A program made the position numbers and the translations under genes. From a virus, in the IMG/VR virus record IMGVR_UViG_3300009436_000113, positions 1-23,977 of that record: 23,977 nt of DNA; one strand, written 5' to 3'. The notes beneath the pieces were generated by a model that was not told the origin of the DNA, ran no database searches, and was given only the letters and a program-made list of their open reading frames with translations. This document shows positions 1-6,836 of the stretch, piece after piece (position 1 is the stretch's first letter; every line of letters begins with the position of its first letter).

Positions 1-578
1 TATGTATCGTTAATATGGTTAGGCTCTTGTCTATACACATGTCTAAGTCCACGTTCAATGTGGTCTAGTCTACAACGTGGGTGTGGTCTAAATACTATAG
101 GACGGTCTGTGTGTTTGCGTATTTCATCGTAAGTGTTTAGAAACCAATTACTCATACGTGGCATGCCTTGCCATTGTAAACTTTTATCATGTTGTCCACA
201 TACAAGAATATGTTGGCCATCGTTAGTCCAACGTTTTGCTTCAAGTCCTAGTAAGTCTGCTCTAGTACTGTCGTTGCCTTTAGCACCAAAGTTAGCATCG
301 CTGTTAATACCATTGATGCCTACTTTCCATGTAGTGCCTCTTTGAATTCCGCCTACTTCTAATACTATTACAGGTTTGTTTATTGCTCGGAAGTGTTCCC
401 AGACTTTTTGGTTTCCAGCCATTCTGCCAAACCAAAGCACACTCCAAATAACAGCAACATCGCAATCCCAGTCATTAACAGTAACGGTATGGCCAGCACT
501 ATGCAAACTAGTTGCAAAAGCGTCAAACACTGGTTTACTATTCTGTGCACCATTCTCTGTAAATAAACTAAACTTCAT
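1..578 (-). CDS. GT-B-like surface-sugar protein, 3' end cut by window edge
   Basis: This reading frame starts with ATG at 578 and stays open to base 1, so the C-terminal part lies outside the window. The start overlaps the preceding gene by 11 bases, and AAGGAG lies about 12 bases upstream. The visible ~192 residues include a CDVAV segment near residue 40 and a block near residues 126-172 running from ILVCGQ through a Trp and a helix to RPIVFRPHPR. The same block occurs in the 1380-2327 gene (ILLCLQ ... RPIIIRPHPG) and, more weakly, in the 2324-3319 gene. The three are therefore tandem paralogs. The pattern resembles GT-B glycosyltransferases or capsule-polysaccharide transferases; the nucleotide-sugar half would lie in the missing part. 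The donor and acceptor are unknown. It is the last visible gene of the sugar cassette. Confidence 0.8.
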   Translation of the reverse strand, partial: MKFSLFTENGAQNSKPVFDAFATSLHSAGHTVTVNDWDCDVAVIWSVLWFGRMAGNQKVWEHFRAINKPVIVLEVGGIQRGTTWKVGINGINSDANFGAKGNDSTRADLLGLEAKRWTNDGQHILVCGQHDKSLQWQGMPRMSNWFLNTYDEIRKHTDRPIVFRPHPRCRLDHIERGLRHVYRQEPNHINDT

Positions 579-1383
579 TCCAATATGACTCGCTCCTTGG
601 CTGTAGTAAGTCTTTCTTTCGACTCCTACCTTCTTGCTTTCTTACACCTTTAAGATGATCAAAGAATGCGCCAAGTTCACAATTAATTAACGGATGACCT
701 TCTCCGTTTACAAGATGTCCGCTGAAGTCTTTAATGTTTTTATGTTCTATTCTAATTTTCTTTAGGACTTGATCAAACACATAACTGTCATGCCATTCTT
801 CCATCTTAAAGATTCCGTCATCAGCTTCTTCGTAAACTCTTTCAAACTCTTTTAGGAATGCATCGCACCCTGGAGTTCTAAGTGTAAGTCCGTACCACCC
901 GCACTCAGGCCATTTTTTATTTCTACCTAAGTAGTGTAACCATTGTGATGCAGGTATTAAATTTCTAAATTGTCCGTAAGTAATAGGACTGTGTACATAT
1001 GTATCACCGTCAATCCAAACTAGAATATCTGTGTTAGGATCTTGTGCGGCTTCAAATACTGCATATGTTTTGTTTGCAAAACGTACTGCGTCCCACTTAA
1101 ACTTCTTATGATGATCTCTTGGGCGTCTAGCAGGCCAAGGACATATACCATTTGCTTTAGGATCGTCTTTGTGTCTTTCTTTAAATGCATTAAGTTTTGG
1201 TAATACTTCTTTAGCATTTACAACTTTGATATTTGCACCTGGTGGTACAACAGGAATACAATCTTCTGCATATACTACTAGCTCAACTGCCGGGTGTACG
1301 TTCTTAGCCCAACTATCAATAAGACGTTGTCCGTATTCTTCTAATCCTGGTTGATGAAATGTTGTTATACATTTTATTCTCAT
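568..1383 (-). CDS. GT-A type glycosyltransferase-like protein
   Basis: A 271-residue protein beginning MRIKCITTFH. The frame is open upstream to 1449, but ATG at 1383 is chosen because it gives a 4-base ATGA overlap with the stop of the upstream gene, the coupling used elsewhere in this cassette; the longer start would lie 70 bases inside that gene. The segment DILVWIDGDTYV (about residues 119-130) is a hydrophobic strand ending in a D-G-D motif, the usual metal and nucleotide-sugar site of GT-A glycosyltransferases. It is preceded by a basic HHKKFKWDAVRF helix. No signal peptide or membrane segment is seen, so it should act in the host cytoplasm. The function is inferred from fold-like motifs; the sugar is unknown. 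Confidence 0.75.
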   Translation of the reverse strand: MRIKCITTFHQPGLEEYGQRLIDSWAKNVHPAVELVVYAEDCIPVVPPGANIKVVNAKEVLPKLNAFKERHKDDPKANGICPWPARRPRDHHKKFKWDAVRFANKTYAVFEAAQDPNTDILVWIDGDTYVHSPITYGQFRNLIPASQWLHYLGRNKKWPECGWYGLTLRTPGCDAFLKEFERVYEEADDGIFKMEEWHDSYVFDQVLKKIRIEHKNIKDFSGHLVNGEGHPLINCELGAFFDHLKGVRKQEGRSRKKDLLQPRSESYWNEV

Positions 1384-2327
1384 TTTACGTATCTCCTCAT
1401 CCATTCCCATGCTTCGCCACTTTTTAAGTCTGCAAAACTCCAATGGCATTGTGATATTTTTCTAATCCATTTTTCTCTATCAAACGGTCTTAATTTTGAC
1501 AATGCATCTATTCTTTGAAAGCATACTTCTTGTACTTGACTTGCTTGCCAGTCTTCGCATATAACAGGAACACCTTCTATAATACTAGCTACACCTGGGC
1601 TACTGTTGTACACAATAGAACAATGTGCAGTTGCTAGGTCTTGTGCAATGTCTGGTTGAAAACTAATTCTAATGTTGTCGCCTGTGATTCTTTTTACATA
1701 CTCAGGTGCTTTTTTATCTCCTGGGTGTGGTCTAATAATAATAGGTCTAGTTGTGTACTGTCTAATCTCTGCAATTTTAGTATTAGCCCAAGTAACAACA
1801 TCTTTACCTTTCATGCTCCAACCACCATTACGTTGTAAACATAATAAAATATTATCTCTGTTATTATAGTCCCATGGCTTTAGTTTAACACCTAAGTCAC
1901 GTTGTATCTTTTCCCATTGTGCATCACCTGGCTCTTCATTGCAATACTCTGCGGTGTTAGCAAACACTCCATCATAACTATAACGTAAGTAATGATGTGG
2001 TTCATTTTGTTTTGCTTTGTATAAAAATAAGTTACTATCTGCTGTAATAAAACGTTTGTTAGCTGTGTTACTTGCAATACTTCTGCGTAAGTTAATGTGT
2101 GGTACTGCTTGACTGTCTTCGTGCATAAAGCCTTGCATAACAGCTACGTCACATGCCATTGTATCAAATCCATCATATACCAACCCGTTGTCCCCCGACA
2201 CCCTGACTCCTGATATAAAATTTTTGATAATATCTAATTTATGATTTGGTTTAATTGGTCTACCCGGCTTAGGTAACTTGCCTTTGTTCCCAGGTGGTAT
2301 AACTTTAGTGTAACCTATAACTCTCAT
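1380..2327 (-). CDS. GT-B-like surface-polysaccharide transferase, paralog 2
   Basis: A 315-residue protein starting by ATGA overlap with the gene upstream. The C-terminal half has the layout of a GT-B nucleotide-sugar domain: ILLCLQ near residue 160, RPIIIRPHPGD at about 194-204, then YNSSPGVASIIEGVPVI at about 240-256. The last block fits the NSxxxxEAxxxGxPV pattern of capsule or Kdo-type transferases, where a small-residue loop and a glutamate hold the donor. It shares the RP-R-HP block with the gene at 1-578 and the YNS-GxP block with the gene at 2324-3319, so these look like duplicated genes that diverged. It probably decorates lipopolysaccharide, capsule or a virion protein; the substrate cannot be read from the sequence. 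Confidence 0.7.
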   Translation of the reverse strand: MRVIGYTKVIPPGNKGKLPKPGRPIKPNHKLDIIKNFISGVRVSGDNGLVYDGFDTMACDVAVMQGFMHEDSQAVPHINLRRSIASNTANKRFITADSNLFLYKAKQNEPHHYLRYSYDGVFANTAEYCNEEPGDAQWEKIQRDLGVKLKPWDYNNRDNILLCLQRNGGWSMKGKDVVTWANTKIAEIRQYTTRPIIIRPHPGDKKAPEYVKRITGDNIRISFQPDIAQDLATAHCSIVYNSSPGVASIIEGVPVICEDWQASQVQEVCFQRIDALSKLRPFDREKWIRKISQCHWSFADLKSGEAWEWMRRYVK

Positions 2328-3319
2328 TTTACTATGCTCCAGGCGTAACCACTTAACATTTCATCATATGTAAATTGGTTATTAGATAGGTATCTACACA
2401 AATAAGTTAACTGTTTCCTCCCTGGATGCTCAGCAAATTCAATTCTCTTTAAACTAGTTTCGCAAATATCTTGAGCACAATTTGGTCCTAGCACTACGGC
2501 AGGTTTACCATATATCATTGCTTCAAGTGCGGCAATACTGTTGTATGTTACTAGGCAATGTACATCATCTGCAAGTGCCTGCTCCATTGTGTTAACACTA
2601 ACACGATCTTCTCTACTTGGCTTCTTACGTAGCTGTACAGGTCTTGATGTGTTCTTTCTAATAGTAGCAATAGTTTGATCGATCCATGTGTCCAAGTCTT
2701 GATCAAAGTATTTCATTACCTTTTCGCTTGGTGGTACTACTAATATTTTACGTCCTGGTGTTGCGTCTTTAAATGGAATAGCTAATGAATTCCAACGTCC
2801 GCCACCATACCATTTATCTGATCCTGGTTGCTCTCTGTCAGGCATGTGTAAGTTTTGTAATGCATTTTTTACAATTCTATGATAAGTTTTTTTACCATTT
2901 GGATTACGTGTACTTGGATTGTTACCTACATAACCTGTGTCCATAAAGTAGAAATCTCTACCACGTTCAATACACATCTTAATTAATTTTTGTTTGCCTA
3001 GTCCTCTAACTAGTAATGGAGTATCATCTTCCCAATCAACATCGTCAGCACGAATATACTTACCGCCACTACCTAGTGCCATGCCCATTACAAAAGAATC
3101 AATAAGTCCAAAAGAACCTTTAACTTTCTTTTCTACTTTTTTAATTCCGCTGTCTACACATATTACTGGAGGGTTTTTTACTTCTTGGAAAACTTCTGAA
3201 ACTGCTTCTACAGCATGCCTTTGTTCTCCAGTTGCAACGCTGTGCAAAATCTTATCTATCATTTCTTTTAAATGTGGTCTAATCACTCTGGTATCCCATT
3301 CGCCTGTATTTTGTTCCAT
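2324..3319 (-). CDS. GT-B-like surface-polysaccharide transferase, paralog 1
   Basis: A 331-residue protein whose start lies one base after the stop of the upstream glycosyltransferase, with no clear Shine-Dalgarno sequence, so translation is probably coupled. The C-terminal half shows ILVVPPSEK near residue 192, a helix ending SRPVQLRKKPS at about 225-235, and VTYNSIAALEAMIYGKPAVVLG at about 257-278, matching the donor-site pattern of the two downstream paralogs. The first ~65 residues (acidic and basic helices) have no counterpart in them. The RPHP block is altered here to RKKPS, so substrate or activity may differ. Role inferred: transfer of a sugar or sugar phosphate in surface-glycan building. 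Confidence 0.65.
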   Translation of the reverse strand: MEQNTGEWDTRVIRPHLKEMIDKILHSVATGEQRHAVEAVSEVFQEVKNPPVICVDSGIKKVEKKVKGSFGLIDSFVMGMALGSGGKYIRADDVDWEDDTPLLVRGLGKQKLIKMCIERGRDFYFMDTGYVGNNPSTRNPNGKKTYHRIVKNALQNLHMPDREQPGSDKWYGGGRWNSLAIPFKDATPGRKILVVPPSEKVMKYFDQDLDTWIDQTIATIRKNTSRPVQLRKKPSREDRVSVNTMEQALADDVHCLVTYNSIAALEAMIYGKPAVVLGPNCAQDICETSLKRIEFAEHPGRKQLTYLCRYLSNNQFTYDEMLSGYAWSIVK

Positions 3320-3320
3320 A

Positions 3321-4001
3321 TTATCTATCCATCATTTGATATAAATTGTCTTTCCATTCTTGAGCAAATTCACAATTCCGATAGTTCTCAAACCAAGGTC
3401 CACCTTCTGTATAATGAATAAGATTAGGCTTTTCAATATCATCATACACACCTACTAGATAGTTCCATGTGTGATCTAATTCTCCTAGATACGCATCATC
3501 TTCAAGCCAACTAAATCTGTGGAAGTATGCTCCGTTTAATTCGTTACTGTTTACCATGTCTTGTGTAAGTCTAGCATTTTGTGGATGTTCGCAGTTGAAC
3601 AGCATTACACTTGACCAATTCTTACGTGGATAAACTGTTTGTTTTTGTCCGTCCATCTTAGTACCTTCTTGTACTTCGTAATCATGTTTAACACACATAA
3701 CAGCATATTTGTCGTCTGCTTGATCAAATAATTTTTGTATGTCTGTTTGTAAAATCATATCACAGTCTATAAACAATGCCCAACCTTTAAAGTTTGTAAG
3801 CTCTGGAACTAGGAATCTTGTGAATGTAAATTCAGTACTTGCTAGTTTGTCAATTGGTCTTTTATACCAACCAGAGTCTCTTAACTCTTGTTGTTTTAAT
3901 GAATGTACACTTACGTTTTTACTTTGAGTTTGGATACTGTGTTTACATACTTGGTATGCAATATCTTCTCTTGGATCGTATCCTACAAATACTTTATTCA
4001 T
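3321..4001 (-). CDS. GT8-like glycosyltransferase (GT-A fold)
   Basis: A 226-residue protein starting MNKVFVGYDPRED, the typical opening of GT8-like enzymes. WALFIDCDM (about residues 74-82) carries the D-x-D motif that binds metal and nucleotide-sugar. The late segment IHYTEGGPWFENY (about 195-207) matches the HxxGGPWF signature common in phage and bacterial GT8-type proteins. The start is an ATGA overlap with the methyltransferase stop, giving translational coupling. It is soluble, with no signal peptide. Retaining hexosyl transfer is the family's usual chemistry; donor and acceptor here are unknown. Confidence 0.82.
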   Translation of the reverse strand: MNKVFVGYDPREDIAYQVCKHSIQTQSKNVSVHSLKQQELRDSGWYKRPIDKLASTEFTFTRFLVPELTNFKGWALFIDCDMILQTDIQKLFDQADDKYAVMCVKHDYEVQEGTKMDGQKQTVYPRKNWSSVMLFNCEHPQNARLTQDMVNSNELNGAYFHRFSWLEDDAYLGELDHTWNYLVGVYDDIEKPNLIHYTEGGPWFENYRNCEFAQEWKDNLYQMMDR

Positions 4002-4672
4002 GCTTTGACCTTCCTAACATATACTGCGGTTCTATCAATAGTATGTATCTCAAGAGAGGTGCCAAACACCTCATGAAAGGCTTTTTGACTTCCACGCCAA
4101 CTGTTATAGTCGTCTAAAACCATGTAACCACCTACGTTTAATAACGGCCATAGTGTTAATAATTCTTGTAATGTACTTTCATACCAGTCGGTATCTAAGC
4201 GTAATAATGCAATATTTTTTGGTAAATTATTCTTATCTAATAGTGTTTGTTCAACAGGACCTTTAATAAAATTGCACTGATGTGGAGGAATATATTTGAA
4301 TACATTAGTACTAACTTCTCCAATTTCTGCTCTGCACCACTGATCGAAACCGTGCTTTGCTTTGCGACTAAACCTTGCATGTGTTACTGCACCTAGTTCA
4401 TTTATTTTATGATCATGTACAGTTGGTTCTGTCATGCCTTCAAATGTATCGTATAACCAAAAGTTTCTATTTGTTTTATTATTAGCTAACCAAGCACTAA
4501 TAATTTGTCCGCCCTTCCATACTCCACACTCAACTATATCGCCTGTAATATTATTAGCGTCAAGGTCTCTTACAGCCCGTATAGTCTGTGTTATACGTTG
4601 TCCGCTTGTCATTGTATACGGAGCAACTTCTTCTACTATACGAAGCTCTTTTTTAGTTGGGACGAATTCCAT
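3998..4672 (-). CDS. TylF/macrocin O-methyltransferase family protein
   Basis: A 224-residue SAM-dependent methyltransferase. Motif I, GDIVECGVWKGG (about residues 44-55), forms the SAM loop. LYDTFEGM and LLRLDTDWYEST (about 157-168) match the acidic strands of the TylF family, where LDxDWYxST is diagnostic, and GGYMVLDDYNSW (about 181-192) follows. TylF enzymes methylate sugar hydroxyls. The position between a nucleotidyltransferase and glycosyltransferases fits O-methylation of a phage-directed sugar. The start overlaps the upstream stop by one base (TAATG), so the two are coupled. The acceptor sugar is unknown. Confidence 0.85.
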   Translation of the reverse strand: MEFVPTKKELRIVEEVAPYTMTSGQRITQTIRAVRDLDANNITGDIVECGVWKGGQIISAWLANNKTNRNFWLYDTFEGMTEPTVHDHKINELGAVTHARFSRKAKHGFDQWCRAEIGEVSTNVFKYIPPHQCNFIKGPVEQTLLDKNNLPKNIALLRLDTDWYESTLQELLTLWPLLNVGGYMVLDDYNSWRGSQKAFHEVFGTSLEIHTIDRTAVYVRKVKA

Positions 4673-5484
4673 TATACTGGCGATCCTTCATGCCACTGAT
4701 CATACTCGTAATCTGGAACACCACGTCTTTCAATATCTTCTTCTATACATTGTTCGCCACGTTGTATTTCTAGTATATGTGCATTTACTTTACCAGGGTT
4801 ACTTGGTAAGTGCCATACTTCTTTAGCAATATCATAAGGAACACTTTTTGGTGTTAAGTAAACAATTTCTTGTCTGCCTTCCCATTCGGTTACCATTTTA
4901 ACTTCGCCTTCAAGTACGTTCCATTGTTCACTACGTTTAAAATGTTTTTGGTCGCTTAGACGTTTGCCTGGATATATTACAAGCTCTTTTACTTTGTAAC
5001 CTTGTTCGGGTTTGTCATCTAGTACACGCCAATAACCCCAATCACGTTCTGTCTTTTGTGTCTTCCACTCGTCTAGTATCCAACTGCTACTATTCATTTT
5101 GTTTTCTCCACCTACCCCAAATTCAAAATGGACTTGAGGATGGTCGCCGTATATTTTGTACTCTGGAGTTGTTGTATTAGTTCTGTCACCGCCATTAGCA
5201 AAAATAACTTTTCCTACTTCGGTTGACATGGTATGGAATATTGCATGACATGCTGAATCGTCTTCATCGTCAAAGCCTATAACTTTGTCTACGATGGCAA
5301 GTTCACTTATGATTGCAAGTCTTTCTTTAAAGGACATGAAAGGCCGACCCTTTTTTCGAGTCAGCCATTCATCTGAGTTTACTGCAACAATTAGTTTATC
5401 ACCTAATTGTTTTGCGGCCTTGAAGTATTCAATATGGCCGGAATGTAAGGGATCGAACCCACCTGTCACTAGTACGTTTATCAT
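4672..5484 (-). CDS. Cytidylyltransferase-like domain fused to a C-terminal cupin
   Basis: A 270-residue two-domain protein. Residues 1-125 form a nucleotidyltransferase: VTGGFDPLHSGH carries the HxGH catalytic motif (H14 and H17), VAVNSDEWL follows, and KMNSSS near residue 128 stands where TagD/RfaE-type enzymes have their second motif, so CMP or AMP activation of a phosphorylated polyol or sugar is likely. Residues ~145-255 look like a double-stranded beta-helix cupin with H-x-KRSEQWNVLEGE and a final VWHLPSN strand, similar to the C-terminal isomerase half of mannose-1-phosphate guanylyltransferases. It may make an activated sugar for the downstream transferases. There is no Shine-Dalgarno sequence; TTTAAATA lies 5 bases before the ATG. 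The family is confident; substrate and cupin activity are not. Confidence 0.82.
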   Translation of the reverse strand: MINVLVTGGFDPLHSGHIEYFKAAKQLGDKLIVAVNSDEWLTRKKGRPFMSFKERLAIISELAIVDKVIGFDDEDDSACHAIFHTMSTEVGKVIFANGGDRTNTTTPEYKIYGDHPQVHFEFGVGGENKMNSSSWILDEWKTQKTERDWGYWRVLDDKPEQGYKVKELVIYPGKRLSDQKHFKRSEQWNVLEGEVKMVTEWEGRQEIVYLTPKSVPYDIAKEVWHLPSNPGKVNAHILEIQRGEQCIEEDIERRGVPDYEYDQWHEGSPV

Positions 5485-5489
5485 ACTAG

Positions 5490-5497
5490 TATTTAAA
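5490..5497 (-). promoter_or_regulatory. Possible late-promoter box before the nucleotidyltransferase-cupin gene
   Basis: TTTAAATA on the minus strand, one mismatch from the T4 late box TATAAATA, ending 5 bases before the ATG at 5484. Transcription starting at the usual distance would begin at about the start codon. It is a weaker match than the others and lies in an operon, so it may be chance. Confidence 0.35.
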
Positions 5498-5499
5498 CT

Positions 5500-6084
5500 T
5501 TAACGGTTTAGTGTTTCGATATACTGGATTACATTTTCAGGTGTTGATTCAACATACGGATCTTGATCGTCTCCGCAGTTGTTGTAACCTTCTTCAATGA
5601 AACTTTCATTAACAGTCATATTGTCAACATACATTGCATATCTCCATGATCTGTTTGCAAAGCCTAAATGTTGTTTATTACAAAGCATACCAATAGCATG
5701 TGTAAAGTCTGCATTACCATCTGCTAGTAATTTAACGTTAGTACATCCTAGTTCTTTAGCCCATGCATTCATTACAAATGCATCGTTAACACTTACACAA
5801 TATATTTCATCTACGCCTTGTGCTTTAAACTGTTCATACATTTTTTCAAATGTTGGTAGTTGTTCTGAACTACACGTTGGTGTAAATGCTCCGGGCAAAC
5901 CAAAGATGACAACTTTTTTATTTGCAAAAAGTTCTGCACTAGTTTTCTTTACCCAACAGCCACCAATGGCACATCCGCCATCATCACCAACTTCATCTCC
6001 TTCACGTAAAACGAAAGTGACATCTCCTGGAATCTTATCCCATTTTTCAATTATTTTCTTTTCACCTGGTAATTGGTAACTCAT
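5500..6084 (-). CDS. Peroxiredoxin, Prx5-like
   Basis: A 194-residue thiol peroxidase. GLPGAFTPTCSSEQLP (about residues 62-77) is the Prx5 active-site signature, with C71 as peroxidatic cysteine and T68 just before it. Later come DEIYCVSVNDAFVMNAW, the LLADGNADF strand and SWRYAMYVDN, which holds the conserved arginine near residue 146. The end, DPYVESTPENVIQYI, matches the usual Prx5 C-terminus. It reduces peroxides using a cellular thiol; no glutaredoxin domain is fused and none is encoded nearby, so a host partner is needed. Extra cysteines at C38 and C43 could act as resolving residues. AGGA lies 13 bases before the ATG. It sits between the recombination genes and the sugar cassette and is a candidate auxiliary metabolic gene. 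Confidence 0.9.
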   Translation of the reverse strand: MSYQLPGEKKIIEKWDKIPGDVTFVLREGDEVGDDGGCAIGGCWVKKTSAELFANKKVVIFGLPGAFTPTCSSEQLPTFEKMYEQFKAQGVDEIYCVSVNDAFVMNAWAKELGCTNVKLLADGNADFTHAIGMLCNKQHLGFANRSWRYAMYVDNMTVNESFIEEGYNNCGDDQDPYVESTPENVIQYIETLNR

Positions 6085-6103
6085 ATCTTAATTTATTCCT
6101 ATG

Positions 6104-6559
6104 TTATATACTAGCATCTTCCATGCCAGCTACTCTTAATTTAACTATGTTTGTAAGTTGCCATTGTTTTTGATCTAGGCCCTTACAAACGCCTAACCAT
6201 TTATTACGCATCAATGCAAACTCGTTAATGATTTTTTCATAATCAACAACGTCAGCTTCACCGTCTACATATTTTTCTACATCTCTACTCGACAATGCAC
6301 GAGCATAGCTTTCTAAATATTTCCTAAAAAAGCTACTACGTAACCTACGTAACTCAATGTTTAGGTATTCTAATATTGCTTCTAGCTCTTGTAATTGGTT
6401 GAAACGTTGTTCAACTATACCCGGCATTGATGCCGAAGCTCTTTCAACATTACCTTTTATTTTGCACTCCAATCTTGCTTCTTGCAACTCACTTTCGTAA
6501 AATGCAATAGCTTTTGGAATGTTGCTAATGTCTCTAGCAATATCAGAATACCATCCCAT
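6104..6559 (-). CDS. Small helical protein, candidate UvsY-like recombination mediator
   Basis: A 151-residue protein, predicted almost wholly helical, starting by TAATG overlap with the gene upstream. Residues ~50-80 (LQELEAILEYLNIELRRLR) form a likely coiled coil. The C-terminus, KGLDQKQWQLTNIVKLRVAGM, has the spacing of the C-terminal helix of T4 UvsY (aromatic, hydrophobic, Asn/His-Ile, Arg, Gly), and both proteins have a D-x(3-5)-KxxxD stretch before it. UvsY loads UvsX onto gp32-coated single strands. The location two genes after uvsX and three after gp32 fits that role. The similarity is my reading by eye and is weak; it may instead be an unrelated conserved helical protein. Confidence 0.55.
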   Translation of the reverse strand: MGWYSDIARDISNIPKAIAFYESELQEARLECKIKGNVERASASMPGIVEQRFNQLQELEAILEYLNIELRRLRSSFFRKYLESYARALSSRDVEKYVDGEADVVDYEKIINEFALMRNKWLGVCKGLDQKQWQLTNIVKLRVAGMEDASI

Positions 6560-6792
6560 TAGTAATCGTCCTCGTTATCAAACGAATCTTCGTCGGCTTC
6601 TTCTTCTAGAAAATACCCAATAGCTTTATCTAAGTTATTGTCAGAACCTAACGCATCTCTAAATGCTTCATCACTTGTACCCAAGTCAGCACATAGATCA
6701 ACATACTTTTCAGCAATAGTTTCTATATGTTTCTTATCAAGATACTCTTTGAACACTTGCCAAACTTCTATAACTGTTGAACCTGATTCCAA
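6559..6792 (-). CDS. Small acidic conserved phage protein
   Basis: A 77-residue protein with a TTG start (the bases at 6790-6792 read CAA on the plus strand), placed 5 bases after a good AGGAGA site. The pattern VWQVFKEYLDKKHIETIAEKYVD followed by a DKAIGYFLE helix and an acidic tail resembles small unknown proteins that sit near uvsX in T4-like marine phages. There is no cysteine pair, membrane segment or known catalytic motif apart from a single buried cysteine. It lies between uvsX and the UvsY-like gene, so a role in recombination or replication is possible but unproven. Confidence 0.78.
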   Translation of the reverse strand: MESGSTVIEVWQVFKEYLDKKHIETIAEKYVDLCADLGTSDEAFRDALGSDNNLDKAIGYFLEEEADEDSFDNEDDY

Positions 6793-6836
6793 TTTATTCT
6801 CCTTAGTTTTAATACTGCTACTTATACAAAAAGTAG

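Noticed and set aside
1384-1449. Longer start for the GT-A gene at 568-1383
   Set aside because: It lies inside the upstream coding region; the ATGA overlap at 1383 matches the other junctions in this operon.
5597-6079. 160-residue plus-strand frame opposite the peroxiredoxin
   Set aside because: The minus-strand frame has all the Prx5 motifs; the plus frame has none and no start signal.
6818-6836. 6-bp hairpin just after the uvsX stop
   Set aside because: Short, AT-rich stem without a T-run; likely chance in this base composition.
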